The position numbers and the translations under genes are program-made. Below are positions 11,746 to 22,726 of a DNA stretch of 64,000 nucleotides, in pieces (positions within the stretch are counted from its first letter, which is position 1; the number at the start of each line of letters is the position of its first letter). The DNA comes from Siphonodentalium dalli (taxonomy: Eukaryota > Mollusca > Scaphopoda > Gadilida > Siphonodentaliidae): assembly GCA_032622095.1 (NCBI GenBank), contig CP136063.1:207005934-207069933 (forward strand), read 5' to 3'. The notes below the pieces were generated by a model. The model was not told where the DNA came from, ran no database searches, and saw only the letters and a list, made by a program, of their open reading frames with translations.

Positions 11746-12502
11746 GCTTCGCACCACTCATGCGTTAAACGACAAGTACCACTAAGTTTGTCGTACTGTT
11801 GAGTATCATAGCATTTTATGATCAAATTACAGCCTGGCCTGCAAGTAGGTCAAAACTTCCATAGCCATTTTCTGCAAACGGGTAAAATAATTATCAGTTC
11901 CTGCAACTTGACTAGCCTTTCGCTACAACTGTGGCGCACATTTGATGGCTGATGGCTTCCCTGGGAAGTGATGGAAAGTAACATTTTATGGACAAAATGA
12001 CAGTTGTGTCGACGAACCGTTGATTCTTATACTTATTCAATTCTGGAGAAAAGAAAAGAAGCAGCCATTACGAGGGAAATGACGAAACGCTCTTATCTGT
12101 AATTAAATATTAAATATTGTTACTTTACATCTGAAAGCTGTGCACGAAGTTGCAAGCCGATCCATCTAATATAAAACAGTTGAGACGCTGCCAGTATCGA
12201 TACCCATCTTGGTTAAGTGGTTTGGTGTGATATCCGTGAGTAATGTGGAGCATTGTCGCGGTCTTTAGATAAGCACATCGATTCGTGGAAACACGTGTGT
12301 ATGCATGAAATGATTATGGTCACTTTATCACAATGTCAATACTATAACACATTTTAAATATTTATAAGTCGTTCAGTCGTTCATGTATGGCTTTCTATCA
12401 ATGCGAAACATCGCACTGTCTCCACAATCTCTACCATAATCGCTTTTCGGCACCTAAAACCCATGAGAGGTCAGCGACGCTGGGGGAGTTTGGCTGTCCC
12501 TG
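11746..12502. other. No gene recognised
   Basis: Spacer without a domain-bearing frame. Confidence 0.4.
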
Positions 12503-12656
12503 TTAACCCTTTACCCAACAAACCGGCCAAAACCGGCCAATTAAAGCTTCAACAGCCTAAAATATCTTCGGTCTGTCTCAATAGAACCATACAAATATGG
12601 ATATCAATGGAACCGGCTCCTTGACCACATTGTGATGGTTACAGTTATGCCCTGTG

Positions 12657-12723
12657 CCAATGCATTCTCTTATATATGCGAGTCGACCATAGGTCGCCTC
12701 GCATATATAAGAGAATGCATTGG
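12657..12723. repeat. MITE hairpin A
   Basis: A 67-nt near-perfect palindrome with arms CCAATGCATTCTCTTATATA continuing TGCGAG. Its apical part, CGACC-ATA-GGTCG, is also palindromic, with one mismatch beside it. Confidence 0.95.
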
Positions 12724-12780
12724 CCTAAAAAAAAAAATTCTTACATTCTTTAACAATTTTATAATTTTTAATGTGTTAAG

Positions 12781-12847
12781 CCAATGCATTCTCTTATATA
12801 TGCGAGGCGACCTATGGTCGACTCGCATATATAAGAGAATGCATTGG
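12781..12847. repeat. MITE hairpin B
   Basis: This is the exact reverse complement of hairpin A, as seen in its apex GCGACCTATGGTCGA. A and B can each fold alone or pair with each other over the whole length; the outer flanks GCCCTGTG / CACAGGGC extend the A-B pairing. Confidence 0.95.
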
Positions 12848-12878
12848 CACAGGGCCCTTCTGTTGGGTAAAGGGTTAA

Positions 12879-14029
12879 CTAAGGCTTAAATATAAACGAC
12901 TCGGCCATTTCCGGTTCGTGAGTCCAAATATGCCGGTTTCGTGACTTTTGGATGTGAATCAGCCTTGTTAGGGTGCACCTTTTCCCAGCATGTACAATTG
13001 ACTGGAACTCTATGCAAATGACAACTCGGAATTTACCCATGGAACTAACCTCTGCGATAAATATACAACGTATAGTGCAGCGGACAAATCGAAAAACGAG
13101 TTCTCGATATACCCCTACCCAAGGTAGAACAAGTTGAAACTAACTTTTTTTAAAGAAGAAACAAGATATTGTTCACGAAAATGCCAGTGAGAAATAACGG
13201 AATTGGTGGTGCTATTGTAAAATCGACATTGAACAATACCCACCAGTGACTTTTCCCAGAAATTAACGATTTTGGTAAATTGAGCCCTGTGGCTAAGGGC
13301 TAAATTATTTGCCAACATTGTTTTTGTTATAATTACTACATCATAACATAGCTCCATTTTATCGGAAAAATGTTGGTTAATTTGGATTTTTGGAGCTGAA
13401 ACATTAATTTTTTTCAAACATTATCATTCAAACGGATATTGCAATAATGCCAAAATATTCTATCCATATGGTGTATTATGACAAGCATGTGTTAACAGAA
13501 AGTTTGAACAATTACTGGATTTTAGCTACCCCTCCCGCAAACATGTTTTTGGTAAAAATAAAATAAATATTTGTTATACCAACTTTACCAAATGTCCTAA
13601 TTTATCATAATGGGACCCAACATGACTCGTTTGCTTAAAATTGTGGCTCGGAGATATTGTTTAAGTGATTGAAACGTGTTCGGTCTTCCAGACCACCAGT
13701 TACAACAATAACAACACATTTATTGATACTAGTTAAGATAAACATGCAACGACGTTGACATTGTAGTACTGGAATATTTGTATTAAACAACATATGACAC
13801 ACAATGTATATACACATAGTCTCACATATATCAAACAAAAAATCACCTTTGTTGCCAAAGCGATTGTTAGTGTCCCTCTAAATAATAAGAAATATAGAGC
13901 ATAAATATTATGTTCAAATGAATCCCCACTATAGTCTCACCAATGTGGCAGTTCCCTCCGTTTTATATACTAGTATATCAAAAGCAAAATAGTATGATGT
14001 GTAGGCTGAGAGAACGTTGTCATATATTC
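12879..14029. other. No gene recognised
   Basis: AT-rich spacer. A 100-codon minus frame at 13115-13417 has no recognisable domain. Confidence 0.4.
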
Positions 14030-16145
14030 AGTTCGTTGGGTGCTAAAGACTTAAAATAGGTATGATCTCCAAACCATCGGAAACAAATGAAAATTGTCTT
14101 ATCGTTTGCTTTTTTGTAAGGTGCCGCAGGCTACCCTCAGTTAAAACTGAGATTGCTTGATTCATTTTTTATTTGTAAAATAACAAATGATATATAACAA
14201 CACAAATGATGGATAAGTAGATTAACGCATTGTACAGACCGGAACAGCATGATCATGGTTGGTCGTCATCCTGCTGCCCGTGTGTGGCGATGTATAACAC
14301 ATAAAGGATTGTGGATGGAACTAAAGATGTACTTAAAGATATATGAGATCATATCCATTCAGTTCGTGATGGTTTCATTACTTAGAATAGCGTAGGTGAT
14401 CACAAAAACAGTTAAAATTGTATTTTTGTTATTTGCCAGCCGCTTTTTTTGTAAAGTAAATCAACACAACCTTATATATTGTATATTGCCTGATATCATA
14501 GCCATCGGTTGATATTGAGAGTATAATCCATTCTGGACGCGATGTGGGTACACAAACTGAAAATTCTCCTTTTTTATTTGCCAGTCGCTTGTTGTGAAGT
14601 GCCACATGGTGTAGGCTTTCTGGAACAGACACATCGATGGTGTGTATACCCTGAAACATATTAACGTTTGGTCACACCCTTACCTAAGACGTCAAATAGG
14701 GTAGGGGATCCTCAAAACAGAAAGTTTGCCTTTCTTATTTGGCACCCACTTATCATAAAGTGCCAAAGCTTTCACAACCAAATCCATATCTATATATCAA
14801 TTGTGTACTTTCTTATACAACTACCCATTGTCCATACTCTCAGATAATCTTGAGAGGATGTTGTTGCAGTTTGTGGTGTGTTCTTGTCTTAAAATTTGGT
14901 AGTATCCTAAAAACAGTGAAAAGTCGCATTTTGTATTTGCCAGCCGCTTTTTTATAAAGTGTCCCTGGCTGTCAGGTTCCAACCCATCTATAACAATTGT
15001 GTATTTCCGTATATAATAGTCATTTGTAAACACCGTCGTTTGACATTCAGTTTGTGATGGGTTCAATCGTTTACTTGGGGTAGAGGGTCCATAAAAACCG
15101 TGAAAATTCGCCATTATCGTTTGTCATCCGCTTTTTGTAAGGTGTCGCATACTTTCGTGAACCAACCTATCATTAAATATTGCATCGTTTCTGGTGGAAC
15201 AGCTATTCCGCCACAATCTGTGGTGATATTGATGGCATATCCCTTCAGTTAGTCGTGTGTTTAAGACTTCAAATAGGGATTGGTGTGTCCCCTAAGGCAG
15301 TGAACATTACACGTTTTCGTTTGCCACCCTCTTTTTGTAGTTATATATGCTTTCACGAACCATCCCGTCTATAAAACATTGGTCTTTACTGATAATAATA
15401 CATTTTTCAACACCCTCAGTTAATATGGAAAGCATATTATTTCAGTTCGTGGCGTGTTTAAGACTTCAAATGGGATAGTGGGGTCCTCAAACAGAACATT
15501 CGCCTTTCGTGAGCCCCATGATTTCGGGGGGACCAAAGCACCCATACCAATGGTATGTTCCTTAATATCACTACATTTCTTTCACACACCCAGCTAATGT
15601 TGAGACCATATAACTTTGGTTCACAGTGAGAATTCGCCATTCTCGTTTGTCATCCGCATTTTGTAAAGTATCCGAGACATTCGGGAATCAACCCGTCCAT
15701 AAAAGATGTGTATTTCCTGATATAACGTCCGCTTCTTTAAATCTGCAGTTAGTATTGGGGGTATATTCTTTCAGTTCGTAGTGTGTTCAATACTTCAAAT
15801 GGGGTAGGGACATCAAAACAAAGATTGGTATTTTCCAGCTGCGCTTTTGTAAAGTGCCCTAGGTTTTCGGGAACCAAACTACTCATACAAATTATATGTA
15901 ATCCATGACAACACTATCTTTCGTTAACGCAATCATTTAATATTGGGCGGATATATCATTTCAGTTTGTGGTGTATTTGAGACATTAAATGTGGTAGGGG
16001 GCCATCAAGACAAAGAAAATTCAACATTCGTATTTGCCAGCCATCTTTTTTAAAGTGCCCTTTATGATTTGGGAACCAGGCTACCCATATAAGTTGATAG
16101 CACCGCCATTCGTTCACACTGTCAGTTAATATGATGAGTTAAGGG
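14030..16145 (+). repeat. Degenerate satellite, ~195-bp period, about 11 units
   Basis: Landmarks recur in order: TTCAGTT(C/T)GTGG(T/C)GTGTT, AAGACTTCAAATGGGGTAG, GTGAAAATTCGCCATT, TTTGCCAGCCGCTTTTTGTA and AAGTG(C/T)C. The GAAAATTCGCC-type block appears near 14086, 14408, 14558, 14720, 14919, 15098, 15300, 15497, 15626, 15822 and 16014. Most intervals are 180-200 bp and some units are shortened. The copies are strongly diverged, indicating an old array. Short frames within it are shadows. Confidence 0.8.
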
Positions 16146-16156
16146 TAATTTATACC

Positions 16157-16250
16157 ACGATCGCCTATCTTACTATATAAATAAAGCCATCTGTTTAAAT
16201 TTTACGATCGCCTATCTTACTATATAAATAAAGCCATCTGTTTAAATTTT
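16157..16250 (+). repeat. 47-bp perfect direct repeat, 2 copies
   Basis: A unit starting ACGATCGCCTATCTTACTAT is repeated with a 47-bp period directly after the satellite. GATTAAAC motifs follow to about 16310. Confidence 0.95.
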
Positions 16251-16386
16251 ACACCTGCTGATTAAACATGCCTACTGTTGATTAAACTTCGCAGAGTGGA
16301 TTAAACTTTCTCCATACAATTTGAACGGAAAAGTGTTTATCCATCGCATTGTAAAGATCGTGGCATAAACAAAATATACGCATATT

Positions 16387-16500
16387 GTTTCTGAATAACA
16401 AATTTAAGCCACTCGTGGGATTTGCGATTTACACCACTCGCTGAAGCTCGTGGTGTAAATCGCCAATCCCACTCGTGGATTTAATTTGTTATTCAGAAAC
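16387..16500. repeat. 114-bp hairpin
   Basis: Arms GTTTCTGAATAACAAATT / AATTTGTTATTCAGAAAC continue through CCACTCGTGGGATT and GATTTACACCAC. The loop is about CTGAAG. Confidence 0.9.
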
Positions 16501-16931
16501 ACTATGAATATTAAACATGTATCCTGTAAGTCATTTTTAAATATATTTATATATCACGTGAAACCCATATTATATCATTGACAAGCCATTGCATATTTCC
16601 TTATCTCTCACTAATATAATTATCAATAGGCGCGTACTTCCCGAGCGGCAGGTGCACATTAGTTGCATATCATTGGCGTCGCGCCAACACAAATACCGCG
16701 CGTCTTTACATTGATTCAGGCAGATAAATACCATTTCGAAAATCCGCACATGACACCAACACCAGACAATGCAAAATAATTGATTGGTTCATTAAATAAT
16801 AATGATTGTCCAATCTCGTTGCACTAACGAAAATAGACACAAAACGAAGAGGCAAACTTTGGGACTATATTTTCCGTCGCTAGCTTCTTTTAAATATTCC
16901 CAATTGTTAAAAGGGCACAACTCTTATAAAG

Positions 16932-17095
16932 ATATTCAACTTGTTATGTTGGGATAAACTGTTTTATGAAACTCGTTTGATAAATTTGATTGAAACTCGT
17001 GTACGACTCTCTGTGAGTCAAATTTATCAACATCGTTTTATAAAATCTTATATCCCAACTTAACTAGTTGGATATCCTCTGTATCTCCAGGCTAC
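16932..17095. repeat. Imperfect 164-bp inverted repeat
   Basis: ATATTCAACTTGTTATGTTG through GATAAATTTG pairs imperfectly with CAAATTTATC through CAACTTAACTAGTTGGATAT. The loop is about 30 nt. Confidence 0.8.
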
Positions 17096-17808
17096 CTATG
17101 AATGCGAATGAGGCTATTAAATTGGTTCTTCATTTGATATTAAAAAGCGAGGCGAAATGGAAACAAAATACCTGGAATTAAAAAATTCGCATGTCCATTT
17201 TTGGAGAAAATAATGTAGTTCAAACATTTCTTTAATTTGTCAGTATAAGCGACTAACCCAACATTATTAGTTATCTTCGGCAACATCTGGGTACATGGAG
17301 ATTTAATTCCTGGATGTCGATCTTGAACCCCGAGGCGGATATTGTCCCCACAACATTAGCCATGTCTACTTAATCTAAGTGTGTTTTCATAGGTTCTCCG
17401 ATTAATTCACACCAATAAGAATAATTCAGTTGCCGACCTGAGGATCCGGCGTCAGGTGACCTTATACCCCGCTTCCAATGGTGACGGGGGACATGGTGAT
17501 TTAAACGTGGCGTTGTAGCCAATCAGATTGCTAGCTATAACCGGATGTGGGGACAACGACTGTAATCGTCTTTGATGCATACAGCGCCTATCGCAGCTCA
17601 TCACAGATGAGCCCAATAATCAATCTACTGAGGTCGGGCATCTGAGTAAACAGTCAACAGGTCTGGTCGGTGGTTTGTATGGGATTTGTGGGTAAACGAA
17701 TATCATCCGTAAATACAGCTGGGGCTGCCACAACATTATACGCGCAGCGAGTTATCCACCCTTTGGTTTCAATGGATCAGGTTCATATCCCTCATCACAG
17801 TTAAGTCG
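17096..17808. other. No gene recognised
   Basis: Mixed-composition spacer up to the foldback element's target site; no supported frame. Confidence 0.4.
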
Positions 17809-17817
17809 GAACAGTAG

Positions 17818-18890
17818 GAGAGTGGCTAAAATGCAAGCTTGGCAGTTTTTAAGGCAGGTGACTAAAAGACAAGCTTGGCGTTTTCAAATTTTTTAAAAGC
17901 CTTTTAAACGCTGTTTTCGGGTGAATTATGCGGGAATAGCACCAGTTAATTACTTATATGGCCCATTTTCGTAAATTAATCGACAATAGTGGCAGTAATG
18001 TCCCCGATTGGTTGGTTAATAGGGGGCGTGGTCACAAAATCAAAACATCGTCTTTTTACGCAGATTTCTTGTCGGTTTTTGGTCGATTTCTCTTTTTAAA
18101 CATCAGTTGGACTAAGTTTTTTATTCGAAACATGTTGAATGGTTATCATTTATCACTCTCATAGTCGAGCTTGGCGGTTTTGAACATGCGAAGAATTTTT
18201 GACTTTTAGATGACCGACCACCGAACCGCCAAGCTCGAATAAAAAATATAAATATTAAGCTGAATTTTCGCCGATTTCTCGTTTCTAAAACACGTTCCAT
18301 CTAGTGTTTATGTAAAAACGTGTAAAATGATTATCATTCTTCACAAATATAATCGGGCTTGGCGGTTTTGAATATTTTATATTAAGAATATTTGACATTT
18401 TGATGACCGACCACCGAACCGCCAAGCTCGAATTTTAAATCAAAATATGAAGCTGAATTTCCTGAGATTTCTCGTTTCTAAAACATGTCCCAGCTATTTT
18501 TCATGTAAAAATATGTAAAATGATTATCGTTCTTCACATATATACTCGAGCTTGGCGGTTTTTAACATTGTGTACTTAGAATTTTCGACTTTTATATGAC
18601 CGCTCACCGAACCGTCAAGCCAATGCAAAATGATACCCATACCAAACCGAGGCAAAATGATACCCACCAAATATTGTCAACGTGTACCCATTAATGATCG
18701 TCCATGCAACTAATCAAACTTGTTCAATTATGTTATATTCTTGTTTCGATGTAGCATTGTGATTTAAATGGCACGTATATATAAGATAAGTTAGTCGTGT
18801 GTGGAACGGTCACAATGATAATATACATGAATTCCAGAGGGCAAACTGTAATATAATTTAATTCTGCATCCACATTAAATTATTATTATT
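17818..18890 (+). repeat. Foldback left arm with ~193-bp subrepeats
   Basis: It begins with the outer terminus and two CAAGCTTGGC motifs. Three clear units follow (GAGCTTGGCGGTTTTGAAC...AACCGCCAAGCTCGAA near 18170, 18358, 18548), plus a diverged unit at 17931-18165. Each unit has its own 16-bp inverted pair. The innermost ~280 bp (18610-18890) is unique and has two GGCAAAATGATACCCA-like motifs. Confidence 0.9.
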
Positions 18891-19029
18891 ATTATTTGTT
18901 TTGGGGGGGGGGGGATTTGACCCAGGAGGATTTGAAATGGCATGAGACGTCATTTTTTTCTTCTTTTTAGTGTAAACATATTTTTATTTCCAACATAACA
19001 TAATATGCACGTGTACAGGTGATACAAAA

Positions 19030-19242
19030 TTAATATGCAAAATAGAAGAGATAATGTATGGAAATGAGGACCAGACAACAAGCCCGATGGCTTATATGAA
19101 GTCTTTTCCTCTTTGGCGACATGCCACTTCCCCGATAAGTGAGGGAGGGGTATCGATCAGATGGGAAAGGCTTGAGATAATGTTTATTTTTCTTAGCTTT
19201 CTTGAGTTTTCTTTCATCCGTCCCCATTAATTTAGGTTTCAT
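19030..19242 (-). CDS. Unrecognised basic 70-codon frame in the foldback interior
   Basis: An open frame rich in Lys/Arg (KLKKAKKNK, SPKRKR) followed by a hydrophobic C-terminus. No family is recognised and it may be chance. Given because it lies inside the element where captured or element-encoded sequence could sit. Confidence 0.12.
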   Translation of the reverse strand: MKPKLMGTDERKLKKAKKNKHYLKPFPSDRYPSLTYRGSGMSPKRKRLHISHRACCLVLISIHYLFYFAY

Positions 19243-19691
19243 TTATTTTATATATATCACTGATTAGCCAAGAACCGGTTAGTTGCAATTCGAGTAGTTT
19301 ACTCACCAGGATGAAGTGAATTATAATCGACACGAATACTCCGTTACAGAATAGATCCATACCCTCTGTCAGAATTATCAAACTAAATGCGTTGGTTCAA
19401 CGTGGGAATCTGAACCCCAACTCATGATTTGTTTTATCGTTTTTGACACAGCTCAATTGACTAGCAATTGCTTTACAAACAATTCATGACGCTTACTAAA
19501 TCGGACAAACTGTTATCGCTCATAAACACACCATACAGTGCATTGGTAAGTGAAGTGGTGGAACTGTTTATTCAGTGACACGTCTATGTGCCGCTGTTTT
19601 GATAGGGTTTTTTTTTGTTTTGCTTCCCCGCAGAACACTCGTCACTTTTGTGTACATGCCGCCGATCATGCAAAGTGTTAACGATGACACG

Positions 19692-19804
19692 CACGTGCGA
19701 CGGTGTGGGTTTCGTTTGAGTTGATTTAGACACGCCTTCTTGCTATAAATTCCCGCTGGTGAGCGAACAACATCAGTTCCAGAAAGATAGTGGCAATGGT
19801 GAGT
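19692..19804 (+). promoter_or_regulatory. TATA + Inr core promoter with ATG directly at a splice donor
   Basis: TATAAA at 19744-19749 lies 31 bp before the A of TCAGTT (19775), a match to the initiator consensus at canonical spacing. A CACGTG E-box lies upstream at 19692. About 20 nt into the predicted transcript comes CAATG followed at once by GTGAGT (19799-19804), a consensus 5' splice site. This would make a first exon that encodes only the start codon. The rest of such a gene was not found. It sits in the interior of the foldback element, so it could be a captured host promoter or the element's own. Confidence 0.5.
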
Positions 19805-20175
19805 AATATATAATATTGTATATGTATATATTTACACACTAAGTGTTGTCATCACTAAATCCACCATTCTGATTGGTCGGCGCCCACGTGGCTAGTTGCA
19901 GTTATTTCTCGGTGAATGCGCAATGCCTCATAACACCAAGCTAATAACACAATCGATACGTCATTAGGTTTGGAAAGACGAACGCGTAATGTGTTGGGCG
20001 CATTTGGACTCGCGCATGATTGACTTAATACATCATCGGGTTTCAATATGAAGAGAAATTGTTCCTATTAACTTTTGCCAAGGGTGCTATTGGGTATTTT
20101 GGGCTGATTTTGTCACGATACACTTTTCGATTTAAATATATTTACAAAAGTAGCTTTTTCGCTAAATGTATATAA

Positions 20176-20340
20176 ATATAAGGATTAACTGTCATGTGGA
20201 CTATTTTTATGGAGATGTAACGGTGAGGTAAGTGGTCATAACTTGTATGTAAAACCCTTCGGGTTTTACACAAGTTATGTCCACTTACCTCACCGTTACA
20301 TCTCCATAAAAACAGTCCACATGACAGTTAATCCTTATAT
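20176..20340. repeat. 165-bp hairpin with TTCG tetraloop
   Basis: Arms 20176-20257 and 20262-20340 are complementary with only a few mismatches and one small bulge. They are capped by CCC-TTCG-GGG, an exceptionally stable loop type in RNA. The left arm contains GAGGTAAGTGG, which resembles a splice donor. Confidence 0.95.
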
Positions 20341-20744
20341 AGCATTCAACTGTACTCCGGTTATTGGTCCGTTTTTTCATGGGAAGTCAAATAATATATT
20401 TTTTCTACAGTATATTGTGAAGAAAAAACATTTAGGTGATGCAAATAATTGTGATATTAGAAAAGCCTAATATAAACACTATAGTTAATGTCGACATCAT
20501 TCCACGACAACAAATAAAATCATAAATGTATTCTATTTGTCACTAATTTAATTGTTGTATCGCTCTACGATTTAGTAATTTCATGGCACATATGCGTTGT
20601 CCTATTCGATATCAAATGATTGTTCAGCTTACTTTACATAAAAAAAACGAGAAAATACATGAAGTCACGGTAAAGTGAACGCTCTTTATATGAGACGGTC
20701 ATTATAATTTATATATATAGGCTAACACAATTCGAACGTTAAAA

Positions 20745-21748
20745 ATAATTTAATGTGGATGGAGAATTAAATTATATTACAGTTTGCCCTCTGGAATTCA
20801 TGTAAATTATCATTGTGACCGTTCCACACACGACTAACTTATCTTATATATACGTGCCATTTAAATCACAATGCTACATCGAAACAAGAATATAACATAA
20901 TTGAACAAGTTTGATTAGTTGCATGGACGATCATTAATGGGCACACGTTGACAATATTTGGTGGGTATCATTTTGCCTCGGTTTGGTCTGGGTATCATTT
21001 TGCATTGGCTTGGCGGTTCGGTGAGCGGTCATATAAAAGTCGAAAATTCTAAGTACACAATGTTAAAAACCGCCAAGCTCGAGTATATATGTGAAGAACG
21101 ATAATCATTTTACATATTTTTACATGAAAAATAGCTGGGACATGTTTTAGAAACGAGAAATCTCAGGAAATTCAGCTTCATATTTTGATTTAAAATTCGA
21201 GCTTGGCGGTTCGGTGGTCGGTCATCAAAATGTCAAAAATTCTTAATATAAAATATTCAAAACCGCCAAGCTCGAATATATTTGTGACGAATGATAATCA
21301 TTTTACATGTTTTTACATAAAAACTAGCTGGAACGTGTTTTAGAAACGAGAAATCGACGGAAATTCAGCTTAATATTTTGATTTTTAATTCGAGCTTGGC
21401 GGTTCGGTGGTCGGTCATCTAAAAGTCAAAAATTCTTTGTATATATAAATGTTCAAAACCGCCAAGCCCGATTATATTTGTGAAGAATGATAATCATTTT
21501 ACACGTTTTTAAATAAAAACTAGATGGAACGTGTTTTAGAAACGAGAAATCGGCGAAAATTCAGCTTAATATTTAGATTTTTTATTCGAGCTTGGCGGTT
21601 CGGTGGTCGGTCATCTAAAAGTCAAAAATTCACCCGAAAACAGCGTTTAAAAGGCTTTTTAAAAATTTGAAAACGCCAAGCTTGTCTTTTAGTCACCTGC
21701 CTTAAAAACTGCCAAGCTTGGCGCCAAGCTTGCATTTTAGCCACTCTC
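20745..21748 (-). repeat. Foldback right arm with ~194-bp subrepeats
   Basis: This is the reverse complement of the left arm. GCTTGGCGGTTCGGTG motifs lie at about 21006, 21200, 21393 and 21588, spaced 193-195 bp. The outermost unit is joined directly to the terminus, where the left arm has a diverged unit of about 235 bp; otherwise the arms differ by scattered substitutions. Confidence 0.9.
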
Positions 21749-21757
21749 GAACAGTAG

Positions 21758-22449
21758 TGCTGAAGCTAATCTCGTGCAGATCATCTGTTTTCACGTGATT
21801 ACCCAATTCCCCAGGTGGCATTCTGTCACCATCTCTGTCACATGTGATGCTGTAACACGAACACGCACCTGTCAGACGATATTTGTAATATATCGTTGTT
21901 GTTGCGAGTGTCCATCGACCAACGAAATAGGAAGCATGTCCGATTAAGTCGTTTTGTTATTTGCGGATGAAATTGAATTTCGATCGACGTCGCCTGGGAC
22001 ACATGGTGTGATTGACTTTAGGTGCCACACTTGCCTCGTGGCAAACATTCGAAAATATTCGGTTCACATCCAGTTGTGAATGCTATCTGCTGCTATATAT
22101 CGTGAAATATTTAACACTTCCTTTACAAAATTCTCATTGTCACTCGATAAAATAAACACATGGCGGGTTTACTTTTAATGGGCGAAAGAAGCTCACATTT
22201 GCAACCTCAATTTACGTTCTACATGGACATAAAACGCGGTTTTTAAAACAGTCCAATATGGGCTATTACCGTGCGAAATATTCCCATGTTGACATTATTT
22301 AATTTACCTTTTTTTCATCAACACGACTTACCAGATTCACGTTCTGTGTAATGTGTTTCACTGCGGTCCGCGCCATTCAACTGACTAACATGTTTTAGCT
22401 CACTGTGGGCTTACTTCAGAATCAAATCAGTCCATTATGAACCTATGTG
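21758..22449. other. No gene recognised
   Basis: Spacer between the foldback element and the second MITE copy. Confidence 0.4.
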
Positions 22450-22726
22450 ACCACATTGTGATAGTTACAGTTATGCCCTGTGCCAATGCATTCTCTTATA
22501 TATGCGAGTCGACCATAGGTCGCCTCGCATATATAAGAGAATGCATTGGCCTAAAAAATCTTTTTTTAACACTTTTTACCATTTTTTCTTACATTCTTTA
22601 ACAATTTTATAATTTGTAATGTGTTAAGCCAATGCATTATCTTATATATGCGAGGCGACCTATGGTCGATTCGCATATATAAGAAAATGCATTGGCACAG
22701 TGCCCTTCTATTGGGTAAAGGGTTAA
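22450..22726. mobile_element. piggyBac-type MITE, copy 2 (left end missing)
   Basis: Homology to the complete copies begins internally at GACCACATTGTGATAGTTAC and runs through hairpin A (22483-22549), the AT-rich spacer and hairpin B (22629-22695) to the right terminus GGGTAAAGGG and TTAA (22723-22726). The left TIR is absent. Confidence 0.85.

Larger units (their letters stand above)
12503..12878. mobile_element. piggyBac-type MITE, copy 1 (complete)
   Basis: TTAA target sites at 12503-12506 and 12875-12878 flank a 368-bp element whose termini are CCCTTTACCCAACA and its exact complement TGTTGGGTAAAGGG. TTAA duplication with CCC-starting ends is the signature of piggyBac transposons. There is no coding capacity, so it would depend on a transposase elsewhere. 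The interior holds two 67-bp hairpins that are reverse complements of each other. Copies lie at 22450-22726 (left end lost) and 60597-60996 (complete). Confidence 0.85.
17818..21748. mobile_element. Foldback (MULE-like) element with 9-bp target duplication
   Basis: GAACAGTAG occurs at 17809-17817 and again at 21749-21757, exactly flanking inverted termini GAGAGTGGCTAAAATGCAAG and its complement. The arms are each about 1 kb. Foldback elements and Mutator-like transposons typically create 9-10 bp duplications and have long inverted termini. The 1.85-kb interior has no recognisable transposase, so the copy is non-autonomous. The interior carries a TATA/Inr promoter-like block (19744) and a separate long hairpin (20176-20340). 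Superfamily assignment rests only on duplication length and termini. Confidence 0.85.
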
